DNA of 64,000 nucleotides, from NCBI GenBank assembly GCA_016722465.1, contig JADKJC010000013.1, positions 434,001-498,000 on the forward strand. The letters run 5' to 3'. The DNA is from Chitinophagaceae bacterium (lineage in GTDB: Bacteria; Bacteroidota; Bacteroidia; Chitinophagales; Chitinophagaceae). Positions 35,393 to 44,230 of this stretch are shown here, piece by piece (within the stretch, counting starts at the first letter, position 1; every line of letters begins with the position of its first letter). The notes below the pieces were generated by a model. The model ran no database searches and was not told the origin of the DNA. It saw only the letters and a program-made list of their open reading frames with translations. A program made the translations under genes and the position numbers.

Positions 35393-36670
35393 CTATTTTT
35401 CAGTTTCTTTAAAAACAACGCCAAAGTTCTCCAGTTCCTTTAATACAGGCTCATATATTTCTTTTTGGATAGGGATGTGTACACCAGTCATTCTTAAGTC
35501 TTCATTCAGGATCAATTTAGCTGCTATGCCCAATGGTAGCCCAACTGTTTTTGCCATGGCGGTACGCAGGCTGTCTTCGCCTTTTACTACGAGGCTGCTT
35601 TCAATCTTTTTCTTTTTACCATCTGCTGTTTCATATTCAATTTCATGCAGCATTACAATCATATCCTTATCTGCCGGCTGCATCATCAGTTTTGTTTCAA
35701 GCAAATATTGCAGCACATCTGCAGAGTGTTTAGCGTTGGATGGAACGGGTGCATCATCAAATAAGCCCAGGAACTCCAGCAAGGATCGGTTCTCATCATT
35801 CACAAAAGGAATAATTGGTGAAGACCATGTTTTAAAACTCAGTTCTTTTGTTTTTAATACATCTGTTTCATTTGCAAGATTGGCATTAACAATGGCTTTC
35901 CATCCTTTACAATAATCAGCATAGCGGAGTGTGGTTCTCACAAAAGTACCAGCGTCCTCTAAATGATAAACCGGCAGATAGCTTAGTGAATCACGGTTGG
36001 GATAAAACGCAAGCTTGCCTAATCCATCAACATTCACTTCTTCGCACTCAGCAAACAATTCTTCGTATCCTTTATGAATTACCTTGTCATCCAGTTTATA
36101 TTCAGCTCCGGCTTTGCCCGCCAGCACTACATTTCGGGGATTCCAGCTGATTTTATAATGCCAGGGGTTGTCATCACTTTCAGGTGCTACCAAACCACCG
36201 CAATGGCTTTTAAATGAACGGAGTTTTCCACCGGCAGCTTTTATTTCTTCGATTATTTTCATGGCGCTCATGTGGTCAATACCGGGATCAAGCCCCATTT
36301 CACAGAGGAATAATAATTTTTTTTGTTTGATCTCCTGCTCCAGGCTTTTTATTTTATTGTCAAGATAAGAAGCGGTAAGCAGGTGCTTGCGGTATTCAAC
36401 GCAATCCTTGGCCACTAAAAAATGAAGGGAAGGCGGCATCATCGATATAACCAGATGAGCCCTTTCTATTAAGGCTGAACGTTCCTGTTCATTGGTTATA
36501 TCCAATGAAACGGCCTCTGCAAAAGGCGAATTGTTTGTTTTAGCCAGTATTTGCTCTTTGTTAGCATCTGCTATAATAAGTTTCCATTTGTTTTCCCTTG
36601 CAGTGTCAATCAGGTAATCAATTAAAGCGGTGGCAGATTTACCTGCACCCAATAGTAAAATCGTCTTCAC
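35393..36670 (-). CDS. Saccharopine dehydrogenase-like oxidoreductase
   Basis: 425 residues from a GTG at 36670. An N-terminal Rossmann fold (MKTILLLGAGKSATALIDYL) binds NAD(P). The following domain is of the saccharopine dehydrogenase C-terminal type (MGLDPGIDHMSAMKIIEEIK, SHCGGLVAPESDDNPWHYK). It probably forms or cleaves a secondary amine such as saccharopine in lysine metabolism, or is a carboxynorspermidine-type relative. No other lysine genes are adjacent. It converges with the sirtuin gene, with 3 bp between the stops. Confidence 0.85.
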   Translation of the reverse strand: MKTILLLGAGKSATALIDYLIDTARENKWKLIIADANKEQILAKTNNSPFAEAVSLDITNEQERSALIERAHLVISMMPPSLHFLVAKDCVEYRKHLLTASYLDNKIKSLEQEIKQKKLLFLCEMGLDPGIDHMSAMKIIEEIKAAGGKLRSFKSHCGGLVAPESDDNPWHYKISWNPRNVVLAGKAGAEYKLDDKVIHKGYEELFAECEEVNVDGLGKLAFYPNRDSLSYLPVYHLEDAGTFVRTTLRYADYCKGWKAIVNANLANETDVLKTKELSFKTWSSPIIPFVNDENRSLLEFLGLFDDAPVPSNAKHSADVLQYLLETKLMMQPADKDMIVMLHEIEYETADGKKKKIESSLVVKGEDSLRTAMAKTVGLPLGIAAKLILNEDLRMTGVHIPIQKEIYEPVLKELENFGVVFKETEK

Positions 36671-36691
36671 AATCGTTATTTTTTTATGGCG

Positions 36692-36699
36692 GCAAGTTA
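36692..36699 (-). promoter_or_regulatory. -7 like element (TAACTTGC) of the saccharopine dehydrogenase-like gene
   Basis: TAACTTGCCGCC on the minus strand resembles the pdhA form TATCTTTGCCGCC with one T fewer. It lies 21 nt upstream of the GTG start. Confidence 0.35.
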
Positions 36700-36879
36700 A
36701 GCTTTGCAGGCTGATTCTCCTTTAAATAATCCGGAGAAAGAGCTAAATAAAATGATATTCCCGGTATTAATTCCCGGCTTAAAAACAGCGCAAAAAATGT
36801 TCTCCACAGCCTTAAATAAAATGTGCAAAAATTAACCAAAACGAAGCCATCTTTTCGGGGAAAAACGCACCAAAATCGG

Positions 36880-36887
36880 TACTTTCG
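36880..36887 (+). promoter_or_regulatory. Possible -7 element (TACTTTCG) of gyrA
   Basis: TACTTTCG differs from TAnnTTTG at one base and ends 27 nt before the gyrA ATG. No clear -33 element. Confidence 0.3.
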
Positions 36888-36914
36888 CAAGCCTTTAAAA
36901 TAAGGTGATTTTTT

Positions 36915-39564
36915 ATGGAAAATAACGGAGAATTAAATGACGGAATGTTGCCACCAAATGATGGTGATAATGGCACCAATAGGGGCAGAGTGATCCCTGT
37001 GAATATTGAGGAACAAATGAAGACTTCCTACATTGATTACTCCATGAGTGTAATTGTGGGAAGAGCGCTGCCGGATGTTAGAGATGGCCTGAAACCCGTT
37101 CACCGCCGCATTCTGCATGCGATGAATGAACTGGGATTGCAGTCTAACAAAGCGCATAAAAAGAGCGCTAGGGTAGTGGGTGAAGTGTTAGGTAAATACC
37201 ATCCACACGGCGATAGTTCGGTATATGATGCCATGGTTCGTATGGCGCAGGAGTGGAGCATGCGCTACAAACTGGTTGACGGGCAGGGTAACTTTGGTAA
37301 CCAGGATGGTGATGGCCCGGCGGCAATGAGGTATACCGAAGTGCGTATGGAGAAGCTGACCGAAGCCATGATGGGAGATATTGATAAGGATACAGTCGAC
37401 TTTCAACCCAACTTCGATGATTCGGAAAGAGAGCCTTCTGTATTACCAACAAGAATTCCTCAATTACTGGTAAATGGTTCCAGCGGCATTGCCGTAGGTA
37501 TGGCTACCAACATGATGCCCCATAATTTGAGCGAAGTAATTGATGGTTGTGTTGCCTACATAGACAATCGTGAAATTGAAATAGAAGAACTGATCAAGCT
37601 TGTAAAAGGACCGGATTTCCCGACAGGAGGAACGATATATGGTTTTGAAGGCGTAAAGAATGCGTTACTAACCGGCAGGGGAAGGGTTGTGCTTCGTGGT
37701 AAAGTAAATATTGAAACTACCAAGAATGGAAGGGAGAAGATTGTTATTTATGAAACCCCTTACCAGGTAAACAGGGATGCACTCACTTCCAAGATCGGTG
37801 AACTGATCAATGATAAATTAATTGATGGCATTTCAGATGTAAACAATGAAAGCAACAGCAAGGAAGGCACTCGTGTGGTGGTGGAATTGAAAAAAGACGT
37901 AGTGGCACAGGTGGTGATTAACCAATTGTATAAGCTTACGGAGTTGCAGACTTCATACGGTATCAACAATGTGGCACTGGTAAGAGGAAGGCCAAGGATA
38001 CTGAACCTGAAAGACCTGATCAGTGAATTTGTGCTGTTCAGGCATGAAGTGGTGGTTCGCCGCACACAATTCGATCTGAAGAAAGCAAGGGAAAGAGCTC
38101 ATATTTTAGAAGGCTACATCATTGCATTGAATAACCTGGATGCAGTGATCAAGCTCATCCGTGAGTCTGCCACACCGGCGATTGCAAATGAGGGTTTGAT
38201 GAGTAATTTCGGTATGAGTGAGATTCAGTCCAAAGCGGTACTGGAAATGCGTTTACAGCGCCTTACAGGAATGGAAATCGATAAGATCCGCCAGGAACAT
38301 GCTGAAATAATGAAACTGATCGAACATTTGGAAGCGATATTGGCCAATGAAGATTTGCGTTTCGATATCATCAAAACAGAACTGGCTGAAGTAAAGGCAA
38401 AGTTTGGTGATGAAAGAAAAACGGAGATCGTGTATGTAGGCGACGAGATGAATATGCTTGACCTGATTGAGGAAGAAGATGTGGTAGTTACCATTTCTCA
38501 CCTCGGTTATATCAAACGTACATCTTCGGATGAATACCGGCAGCAGCGCCGTGGTGGCCGGGGGGCAAAGGGCAGCAGTACCCGTAATGAAGATTATATC
38601 GAACATTTATTTGTAGCTTCTACACACCATACCTTACTATTCTTTACAGAAAAAGGAAGGTGTTTCTGGCTGAAAGTGTATGAAATTCCCGAAGGTGATA
38701 AGACCAGCAAGGGCAGGGCCATGCAGAATTTGATACAGATACCACCGGATGACAAAGTGAGAGCGATCATTGATGTGAAGAATTTTGATGATGAAGAATA
38801 TGTGAAGAGCCATTATATTTTGTTATGTACCAAGAAGGGTATCATCAAAAAAACTGACCTGGAAGATTTCAGCCGTCCAAGGCAAAATGGTATCAATGCC
38901 ATCAATATCCTTGAAGGTGACCAACTGATAGAAGCAAGGTTAACCGATGGAAATTCTGAGATTATGATGGCAGTGAAGAGTGGCCGTGCCATCCGTTTTC
39001 CTGAAGAAAAAGTAAGGTCTACCGGCCGTGGTGGTATAGGTGTGTTTGGTATTGAAGTGGATGATGCCAACGATGAAGTGGTAGGTATGGTTTGTGTTAA
39101 CAGGGAAGATAAGAGCAAGACCATTCTGGTGGTTAGTGAAAAAGGATATGGCAAACGGACCTTTCCTGGACGATCCCGAAACAGGAGAAGCCAATTACAG
39201 GATCACCAACCGCGGTGGTAAGGGCGTTAAAACAATCAACGTTACTGATAAAACAGGTTCATTGGTTGGCTTACTGGATGTTTCAGAAAAGCAGGATCTG
39301 ATGATCACTTGTGTTAGTGGTGTCACCATCCGCATGAAAGTGGCAGATGTAAGTGAGCAAGGCAGGGCAACACAGGGTGTTAAACTGATCCGCATTGATG
39401 AAGGCGATTCCATTGCAGCCATTACCAAACTGGATGAAGAGGAAGAAGAAGTGATTGTACCGGAAGCTGATGCTGCGATCAGTCCTGACATTTCAGCGAC
39501 TGATGAAAATGCCGGTAGTACAGAGCAGGCTGGAGAGGAAACGGATCCGCCAGTTGGAGTGTAA
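36915..39564 (+). CDS. gyrA: DNA gyrase subunit A, one frameshift
   Basis: Frames 36915-39221 and 39094-39564 join into about 882 residues, normal for GyrA. The breakage-reunion domain is complete ([19 protein letters not shown], catalytic Tyr in AMRYTEVRM). The GyrA-box QRRGGRG near residue 540 separates it from ParC. Near 39161 the sequence ACCTTTCCTGGACGATCC has one T too many. Removing it restores [19 protein letters not shown] and the last beta-pinwheel blades plus an acidic tail. Because gyrA is essential, this is almost certainly a sequencing or assembly error. Confidence 0.95.
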
Positions 39565-39584
39565 TTTTTTTAATGAATGGCTTG

Positions 39585-39615
39585 AGGCTGCTTTGAAAAA
39601 GGCAGCCTTTTGTTT
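39585..39615 (+). terminator. Rho-independent terminator after gyrA
   Basis: AGGCTGC (39585-39591) pairs with GCAGCCT (39602-39608) around a 10-nt A-rich loop and is followed by TTTGTTTT, 20 bp past the gyrA stop. Confidence 0.75.
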
Positions 39616-39721
39616 TGCTTGTTTATCTCAATCTAACCTTATTGTAAAACCCGCTTTTATTACCTGTGAACTATACAACTATTAACTGCAATTGTGTAAC
39701 AAGTACCAGTTGAATCAAAGA

Positions 39722-39826
39722 TATTTTTGTATCGGTTTTTCACAGTATAATTTAATTTCCAAACAAATTAAATTATACCTGATATTGGATTTTAAAGGGC
39801 TGCATTTCCATGCGGCCCCTTTTTTA
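39722..39826 (+). ncRNA. Candidate small RNA with its own promoter and terminator
   Basis: TATTTTTG (39722-39729) matches TAnnTTTG. It is followed by a perfect 14-bp inverted repeat, GTATAATTTAATTT (39745-39758) with AAATTAAATTATAC (39765-39778). A terminator-like hairpin (AAAGGGCTGCAT, 39794-39805, with ATGCGGCCCC-T) and a T run end at 39826. No protein-like frame explains it. The result would be a transcript of roughly 90-95 nt. No -33 TTG at proper spacing was found. No known RNA family is recognised, so this is a hypothesis. Confidence 0.35.
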
Positions 39827-39829
39827 TCA

Positions 39830-40154
39830 GCCCTTATCATTCTCCGTACCAGAACCCGAAGAGGGAGTCTGACAGCTTCATACATTACAAGAAGCAATAT
39901 TTCATTTAAGATAATACTTGCAGATCAAGGCTGCCGCACAGCGTAATTCAGTTAAGATTAATTTTTTATAATCATCGCTATCCTGGTAGTAGAGAGCTAT
40001 GATGAGAAGCAGTCTACGGAAGGAAAACAGCTTACTAGACATGTGAATTTTATAACTTTTTACGGTAATTATATAACTGTGTTGCAAAGGACACATTTAA
40101 TTTTATCTCACAATAGCAGTAGTAGTAAATCCAACTATCCCAGCTTAGGGTATT
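39830..40154. other. Unexplained intergenic region downstream of gyrA
   Basis: About 325 bp of AT-rich DNA between the candidate RNA and the small ORF at 40155. I see no coding-like frame, no clear hairpins and no promoter with both elements. Confidence 0.4.
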
Positions 40155-40364
40155 ATGACAAAGAACCAAATCATTAAGTACCTGCAAAAGAATAAAGGCA
40201 TCATCTCAATACGTGCCATTGCAGAAAATTCAGGCTTTGGCAATCTCCACAAAGTTTTAAATGGACAAGTAGATGGGAAAGGGTTTGCCTTTACATTTCC
40301 AGAAAAGCACGTTAAGAAGGTTTTAAGGCAAATCAAAAGGCTACAGACGAAAGCAAAAATTTAG
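40155..40364 (+). CDS. Small protein with possible helix-turn-helix
   Basis: 69 residues. Two helices around IISIRAIAENSGFGNLHKVLNG look like a helix-turn-helix (IRAIAENSG as first helix, NLHKVLNGQV as recognition helix). These are followed by an aromatic/basic segment (GFAFTFPEKHVKKVLRQIKR). Composition is plausible for a real DNA-binding protein. It sits alone in a region of almost 1.15 kb without other genes. Similar short orphan regulators occur on mobile elements, but no element ends were found. Moderately sure it is real, unsure of function. Confidence 0.5.
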   Translation: MTKNQIIKYLQKNKGIISIRAIAENSGFGNLHKVLNGQVDGKGFAFTFPEKHVKKVLRQIKRLQTKAKI

Positions 40365-40714
40365 TCTCCGCATTAATCTACTCCATAATCGTATAACATG
40401 AAGCGAGGGGAGAAAAAATAAAACCGCTGTGATGCAGGCTGTGCGCCTGTTTAACATAATATTAATTATAGGAAAATAATATGTTTTAAAATAGTTACAA
40501 TCCACTGTGGGCTTGAGTTTTAAAAAAATAGCGGCCTATAAGCAATTGTCTTTTACTATTTGAAAAACTGACCCTGGTTTTAAAATATATATTTGTATTT
40601 TAAAATTAATCTATAGACTCAAGCTGTGACAAACGCAAATTAAAAAGCAAAATAATTGATTCAGGCATTCACCTTGTTAAAACGTTTGTAGTTCCATGTT
40701 GAATACAATTAAGT
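40365..40714. other. Gene-free region before doxX
   Basis: 350 bp of AT-rich sequence. It contains a TATATTTG (40588-40595) that matches the -7 consensus and is flanked by TTTTAAAAT on both sides, but no gene follows on that strand. Otherwise nothing recognised. Confidence 0.35.
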
Positions 40715-41158
40715 CTAAACATGTTTCTTCTCATTGTCTTTTATTTTCAACGCCCAGGGACCATTTCCTGCAATTAAAAAGTAAAATAATAACAGCAGTA
40801 CAATTACAGAAAGGAACAGTTCATTGTAGGGCTTTAACACATCACTGGCAAAGCTGATGAAAATGATGGCACCCAGCAAAATCGGGATCTGTATCAGGCA
40901 GGCAAACCTGGTAAGAAAACCGACTACCAGTAATATACCTCCGATGATATGGGCAAATACCACATAATGACTGAGGGCAATAATGGTGAAATCGCCAAAG
41001 GATGTTTTAGTGGAAAGTGCCCCGGTAAGGCTGCTGGAATTCTGGAGAAAGTCGTAGCCTTTATAGCAAAGGAACAGACCAAGAACGATGCGTATAATAT
41101 CGAGCCATTTGGGATGATGGGCATCTCCCCAATGCTCAAAGCGTTGAAGGGTTGTCAT
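40715..41158 (-). CDS. DoxX family membrane protein
   Basis: 147 residues with four hydrophobic segments (IIRIVLGLFLCYKGYDFL, VVFAHIIGGILLVVGFL, IPILLGAIIFISFASDV, LFLSVIVLLLLFYFLIAG), the DoxX/DoxD-like layout. DoxX proteins are small inner-membrane proteins linked to quinone-dependent or thiosulfate redox reactions in a few cases, but most have no known substrate. The gene is divergent from the DEAD-box helicase gene with a gap of about 60 bp. Confidence 0.85.
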   Translation of the reverse strand: MTTLQRFEHWGDAHHPKWLDIIRIVLGLFLCYKGYDFLQNSSSLTGALSTKTSFGDFTIIALSHYVVFAHIIGGILLVVGFLTRFACLIQIPILLGAIIFISFASDVLKPYNELFLSVIVLLLLFYFLIAGNGPWALKIKDNEKKHV

Positions 41159-41219
41159 ATAGCTAAGTTTTATCGTTAATAAAAAGAACTCTCAACAAAA
41201 TACAGCTAATTTTACCCAA

Positions 41220-42554
41220 ATGCAACAGGTAAATATTCCCACCAAAAAGATACTGGCCAATCTGAAGATTGAAGCCCTCAACGAGATGCAGGAAGCTGCA
41301 GTGAAAGCCATTGATGAACATGATAATGTGTTGCTATTATCCAAAACAGGCTCCGGCAAAACGCTTGCTTTTTTGCTGCCCATCATCCAGCAGCTTGATC
41401 CGGCGATAAAAACTGTTCAGGCGCTGGTGCTGGCCCCATCAAGGGAACTGGCAATACAAATCGATGAAGTGTTCAGGAAAATAGGCAGCGGTTACAAAGT
41501 TACCTGCTGCTATGGTGGGCATAAAAGAGAAATCGAGGAAAACAATCTGTTGCAGTCTCCTGCTGTAATCATTGGTACAGCTGGCCGTATTGCCGACCAT
41601 ATCCGAAGGAATAATTTTTCTAACGAAGCCATTACTACCCTGGTACTGGATGAATTTGATAAATCGCTTGAGCTTGGCTTTAAGGAAGAAATGGAATTTA
41701 TTATTGGCAGCCTGCCTGTTGTTCAAAAAAGAATTTTAACCTCGGCCACCAATGCACCGGCTATTCCTGATTTTGTGAAATTCAACAATCCGGTAAAGGT
41801 GGAATTTTTATCGCCACTGGTAGAAAAAGAACCTGTGGATGAACTGCTGGTACAAACAGTACATTCTCCTGAGAAGGATAAAGTGGAAACGTTGTTCAGG
41901 CTCATCTGCCAGATTGGAAATAAGTCGATGATCGTATTTTGTAACCACAGGGAATCAGTAGAGCGCACCAGCGAATTGTTACAGGAAAAGGGCATTGTCA
42001 CTGTTTTTTATCATGGCGGTATGGAGCAGTACGAACGGGAAAGCGCCATGTGCAAATTCAAAAATGGTACTGCCAATGTGTTAATTACTACAGACCTGGC
42101 TTCAAGGGGCCTGGACATTCCGAATATCAAATACATCATCCATTTTCATTTACCGCCTACGCCGGATGTATATACTCACCGCAACGGACGTACTGCACGG
42201 ATGACTGCCGGTGGAAAATCAATACTCATATTATCTTACGAAGAGAAGCTGCCAGCCTACATTACAGAAGAAGTAACCGAACTGGAACTTCATGAAAGAC
42301 TTGAACTGCCTGAGAAACCCAAATGGACTACCCTTTTTATCGACGCCGGAAAAAAAGACAAGATCAACAAGATGGACATTGTTGGGTTTCTATCAAAAGT
42401 GGGCCTGTTAAACCAGGAAGATATTGGTTTAATAGAGGTAAAAGATTTTACAAGTTTTGTTGCAGTAAGGAAGTTGCAGGTGGGTAATTTGATGGAGTTG
42501 ATAAAGGATGAAAAGATAAAAGGAAAGAAAGTAAAGATTGCCGTGGCGAAGTAA
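41220..42554 (+). CDS. DEAD-box type RNA helicase with DEFD in motif II
   Basis: 444 residues with the usual two RecA-like domains: motif I SKTGSGKTLAF, Ia APSRELAIQ, Ib GTAGRI, II LDEFDKSLELGF, III TSATN, IV MIVFCNHRES, V TTDLASRGLDIPN and VI HRNGRTAR. Motif II reads DEFD instead of DEAD. The metal-binding D-E pair and the last D are kept, so ATPase activity is expected. A C-terminal extension of about 75 residues (KKDKINKMDIVGFLSKVGLL) resembles a DbpA-type RNA-binding domain, which suggests a ribosome-assembly role (inference). Confidence 0.92.
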   Translation: MQQVNIPTKKILANLKIEALNEMQEAAVKAIDEHDNVLLLSKTGSGKTLAFLLPIIQQLDPAIKTVQALVLAPSRELAIQIDEVFRKIGSGYKVTCCYGGHKREIEENNLLQSPAVIIGTAGRIADHIRRNNFSNEAITTLVLDEFDKSLELGFKEEMEFIIGSLPVVQKRILTSATNAPAIPDFVKFNNPVKVEFLSPLVEKEPVDELLVQTVHSPEKDKVETLFRLICQIGNKSMIVFCNHRESVERTSELLQEKGIVTVFYHGGMEQYERESAMCKFKNGTANVLITTDLASRGLDIPNIKYIIHFHLPPTPDVYTHRNGRTARMTAGGKSILILSYEEKLPAYITEEVTELELHERLELPEKPKWTTLFIDAGKKDKINKMDIVGFLSKVGLLNQEDIGLIEVKDFTSFVAVRKLQVGNLMELIKDEKIKGKKVKIAVAK

Positions 42555-42590
42555 AGGCCTCATCCTTCTTACCCTTTCTGCCAACTTTAA

Positions 42591-43151
42591 TCAGGGGCTT
42601 GGGCTGTTTGGTGGCCCATCTGCTCCATCCGGCGGAGGCAGCATTCTGTCTCTCTCAACTCCCTGTGGCGGTGGCCTTCTTCCCCCCGGCCTTTGTCCAC
42701 CAATCTTCCTTAGAACAGTCTCTATAATTTCATCAAATTTTCTTTGCTGACCGGAATCACAAATGGCACGGAGTTGCTGAAAATGTTTAAAATTGATCAG
42801 CTCCATTTGCAGCTGAAATGCCAATGTTCTTTTGTTGTACAATCCAACCATGGAATCACTCACTGCCGTATCTTTCAACAAGTCAAAAAAAGCATTTCTT
42901 GCTTTGGCAATGGAATCTTGTATGGGCCTTTGCAGATGCTGGTGTTCTTCCCTTAATGTTTTATAGGTTGCCTGCTGCTGCCCGTTTAATACCAATTGCT
43001 TCGTTACAAACTCAAATACCGGTTCAGGTGGAGCTGGCAGAATTGCCCCATTTTTTTTGCTGGTCCACAACAGGCTTAATGTAACAATATTTGCTACCAG
43101 TAAAGCGATGGTAAGAAAGGTGAGCCATTTATTGTTGTTGAAACTGATCAT
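42591..43151 (-). CDS. Spy/CpxP-like periplasmic protein
   Basis: 186 residues. An N-terminal membrane or uncleaved signal helix (WLTFLTIALLVANIVTLSLLW), then a helical region with two LTxxQ-like turns (LNGQQQATYKTLREEHQ; ICDSGQQRKFDEII), as in CpxP/Spy and heavy-metal sensor proteins. The tail is Pro/Gly/Arg-rich (GGQRPGGRRPPPQG). It is the last gene of a three-gene unit with an ECF sigma factor and a small membrane protein, 11 bp after the latter, and is likely an envelope-stress chaperone or sensor. Confidence 0.8.
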   Translation of the reverse strand: MISFNNNKWLTFLTIALLVANIVTLSLLWTSKKNGAILPAPPEPVFEFVTKQLVLNGQQQATYKTLREEHQHLQRPIQDSIAKARNAFFDLLKDTAVSDSMVGLYNKRTLAFQLQMELINFKHFQQLRAICDSGQQRKFDEIIETVLRKIGGQRPGGRRPPPQGVERDRMLPPPDGADGPPNSPSP

Positions 43152-43162
43152 TTCAAAATATT

Positions 43163-43471
43163 TTACTGGTACAATTCATTTGATACCATATTGTATTCTT
43201 TTGCAAAACTTTCGATGGTGGCGGTGCCGCTATTCATTGGGGTTACATCCTTTTTAGTATTTATCAGGGTGATGATATTGAATGCAAATACCAGCAGCAG
43301 GCAGATACTCAAAAACACAGGCCGCAGTAAAAAAAATGGTTGGGGCTCCTGTAGCATTTCTTTTTCCATCCTGCCTTTAAGCCGGGTGTAAAAAAACGCT
43401 GGTGCCTGCAGCTTTTCAGCTCCATCAAGGCAATGCAGTATTCCTTCTATTTTATTGTTATTGGATGCCAT
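43163..43471 (-). CDS. Small single-pass membrane protein, probable anti-sigma factor
   Basis: 102 residues: a cytoplasmic N-terminus of about 48 residues (KIEGILHCLDGAEKLQAPAF), one membrane helix (LRPVFLSICLLLVFAFNIITLI), then a short outside tail. The position directly after an ECF sigma gene and the one-helix topology fit a minimal anti-sigma factor, although no anti-sigma domain is recognisable from sequence alone. The gap to the sigma gene is 63 bp. Confidence 0.7.
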   Translation of the reverse strand: MASNNNKIEGILHCLDGAEKLQAPAFFYTRLKGRMEKEMLQEPQPFFLLRPVFLSICLLLVFAFNIITLINTKKDVTPMNSGTATIESFAKEYNMVSNELYQ

Positions 43472-43534
43472 TGTTTAAGTATATTAAGATTATATCCTTT
43501 ATTTATTAGACGGTAATTACTTTAAAAACCATTG

Positions 43535-44107
43535 CTAAGAACTATTATTAATTTTAGCAGCAACAGCTTTTTTTAAATTTTGCCTGGCTCTTTGTAATAA
43601 TGAATCCACTGCCGATTCTGTTGTTTTCATGATTCGTGCTATTTCCAGGTAGCTAAGGTCTTCCAGCTTATTTAAAACAAAGGCGGTCTTTTGGTTTTCG
43701 GGCAAATCGTCAATCATCTTAAACAACATTGCTGCATCCTCTTTTTTATCGAGCGCCACACCAGGATGATGAAAATTTGCCGCTTCATACACCGGCTGGT
43801 TATCCGCTCCAAACATGCTGACGGTAAAGCCAAACCGTTTCTTTCTTTTTTTACTCCGGATATGATCGAGGCATTTGGTAACGGTGATGCGATACAACCA
43901 GGTAGATAAAGCTGCAGCTCCTTTAAATTGATGAACCGACCGGTATACCTGTATAAAAACTTCCTGTGCAATATCTTCGGCATCGCCATGCTGCTGCAAC
44001 AAGCCAAAAGCGGTATTGAATACCTTATCCTGGTAACGGTTTACCAATAGCTTAAAAGCCTGCTCCTCTCCCTGTTGAAGTTGTGATATCAGTTCCTGTT
44101 CAGTCAA
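43535..44107 (-). CDS. ECF RNA polymerase sigma factor
   Basis: 190 residues. Region 2 is LVNRYQDKVFNTAFGLLQQ and DAEDIAQEVFIQVYRSVHQF. Region 4 is LPENQKTAFVLNKLEDLSYL and EIARIMKTTESAVDSLLQRA. Lengths and motifs match ECF/sigma-70 family proteins of Bacteroidota. It is probably held inactive by the product of the next gene and drives an envelope response that includes the Spy-like gene. Confidence 0.92.
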   Translation of the reverse strand: MTEQELISQLQQGEEQAFKLLVNRYQDKVFNTAFGLLQQHGDAEDIAQEVFIQVYRSVHQFKGAAALSTWLYRITVTKCLDHIRSKKRKKRFGFTVSMFGADNQPVYEAANFHHPGVALDKKEDAAMLFKMIDDLPENQKTAFVLNKLEDLSYLEIARIMKTTESAVDSLLQRARQNLKKAVAAKINNSS

Positions 44108-44230
44108 TAGTTGTTACCAGTTGATGATTTGACGATGTAATGGGAGAAAACCTGCGGGGGGTGGAACGCTGCTTATAGGGATCGGACTGATGGGTAAATA
44201 AAAGCCCGTCATTGATCCGGTCAATCAGTT

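Noticed and set aside
39094..39221. Programmed frameshifting in gyrA
   Set aside because: No slippery heptamer with a downstream structure was recognised, and similar indels occur in six unrelated genes, so sequence error is simpler.
39692..39946. 84-codon open frame downstream of gyrA
   Set aside because: It runs across the 14-bp inverted repeat and the terminator hairpin, and its translation has no protein character.
40588..40595. TATATTTG as an active promoter
   Set aside because: No gene follows on that strand and the flanks are simple AT palindromes, so it is probably a chance match.
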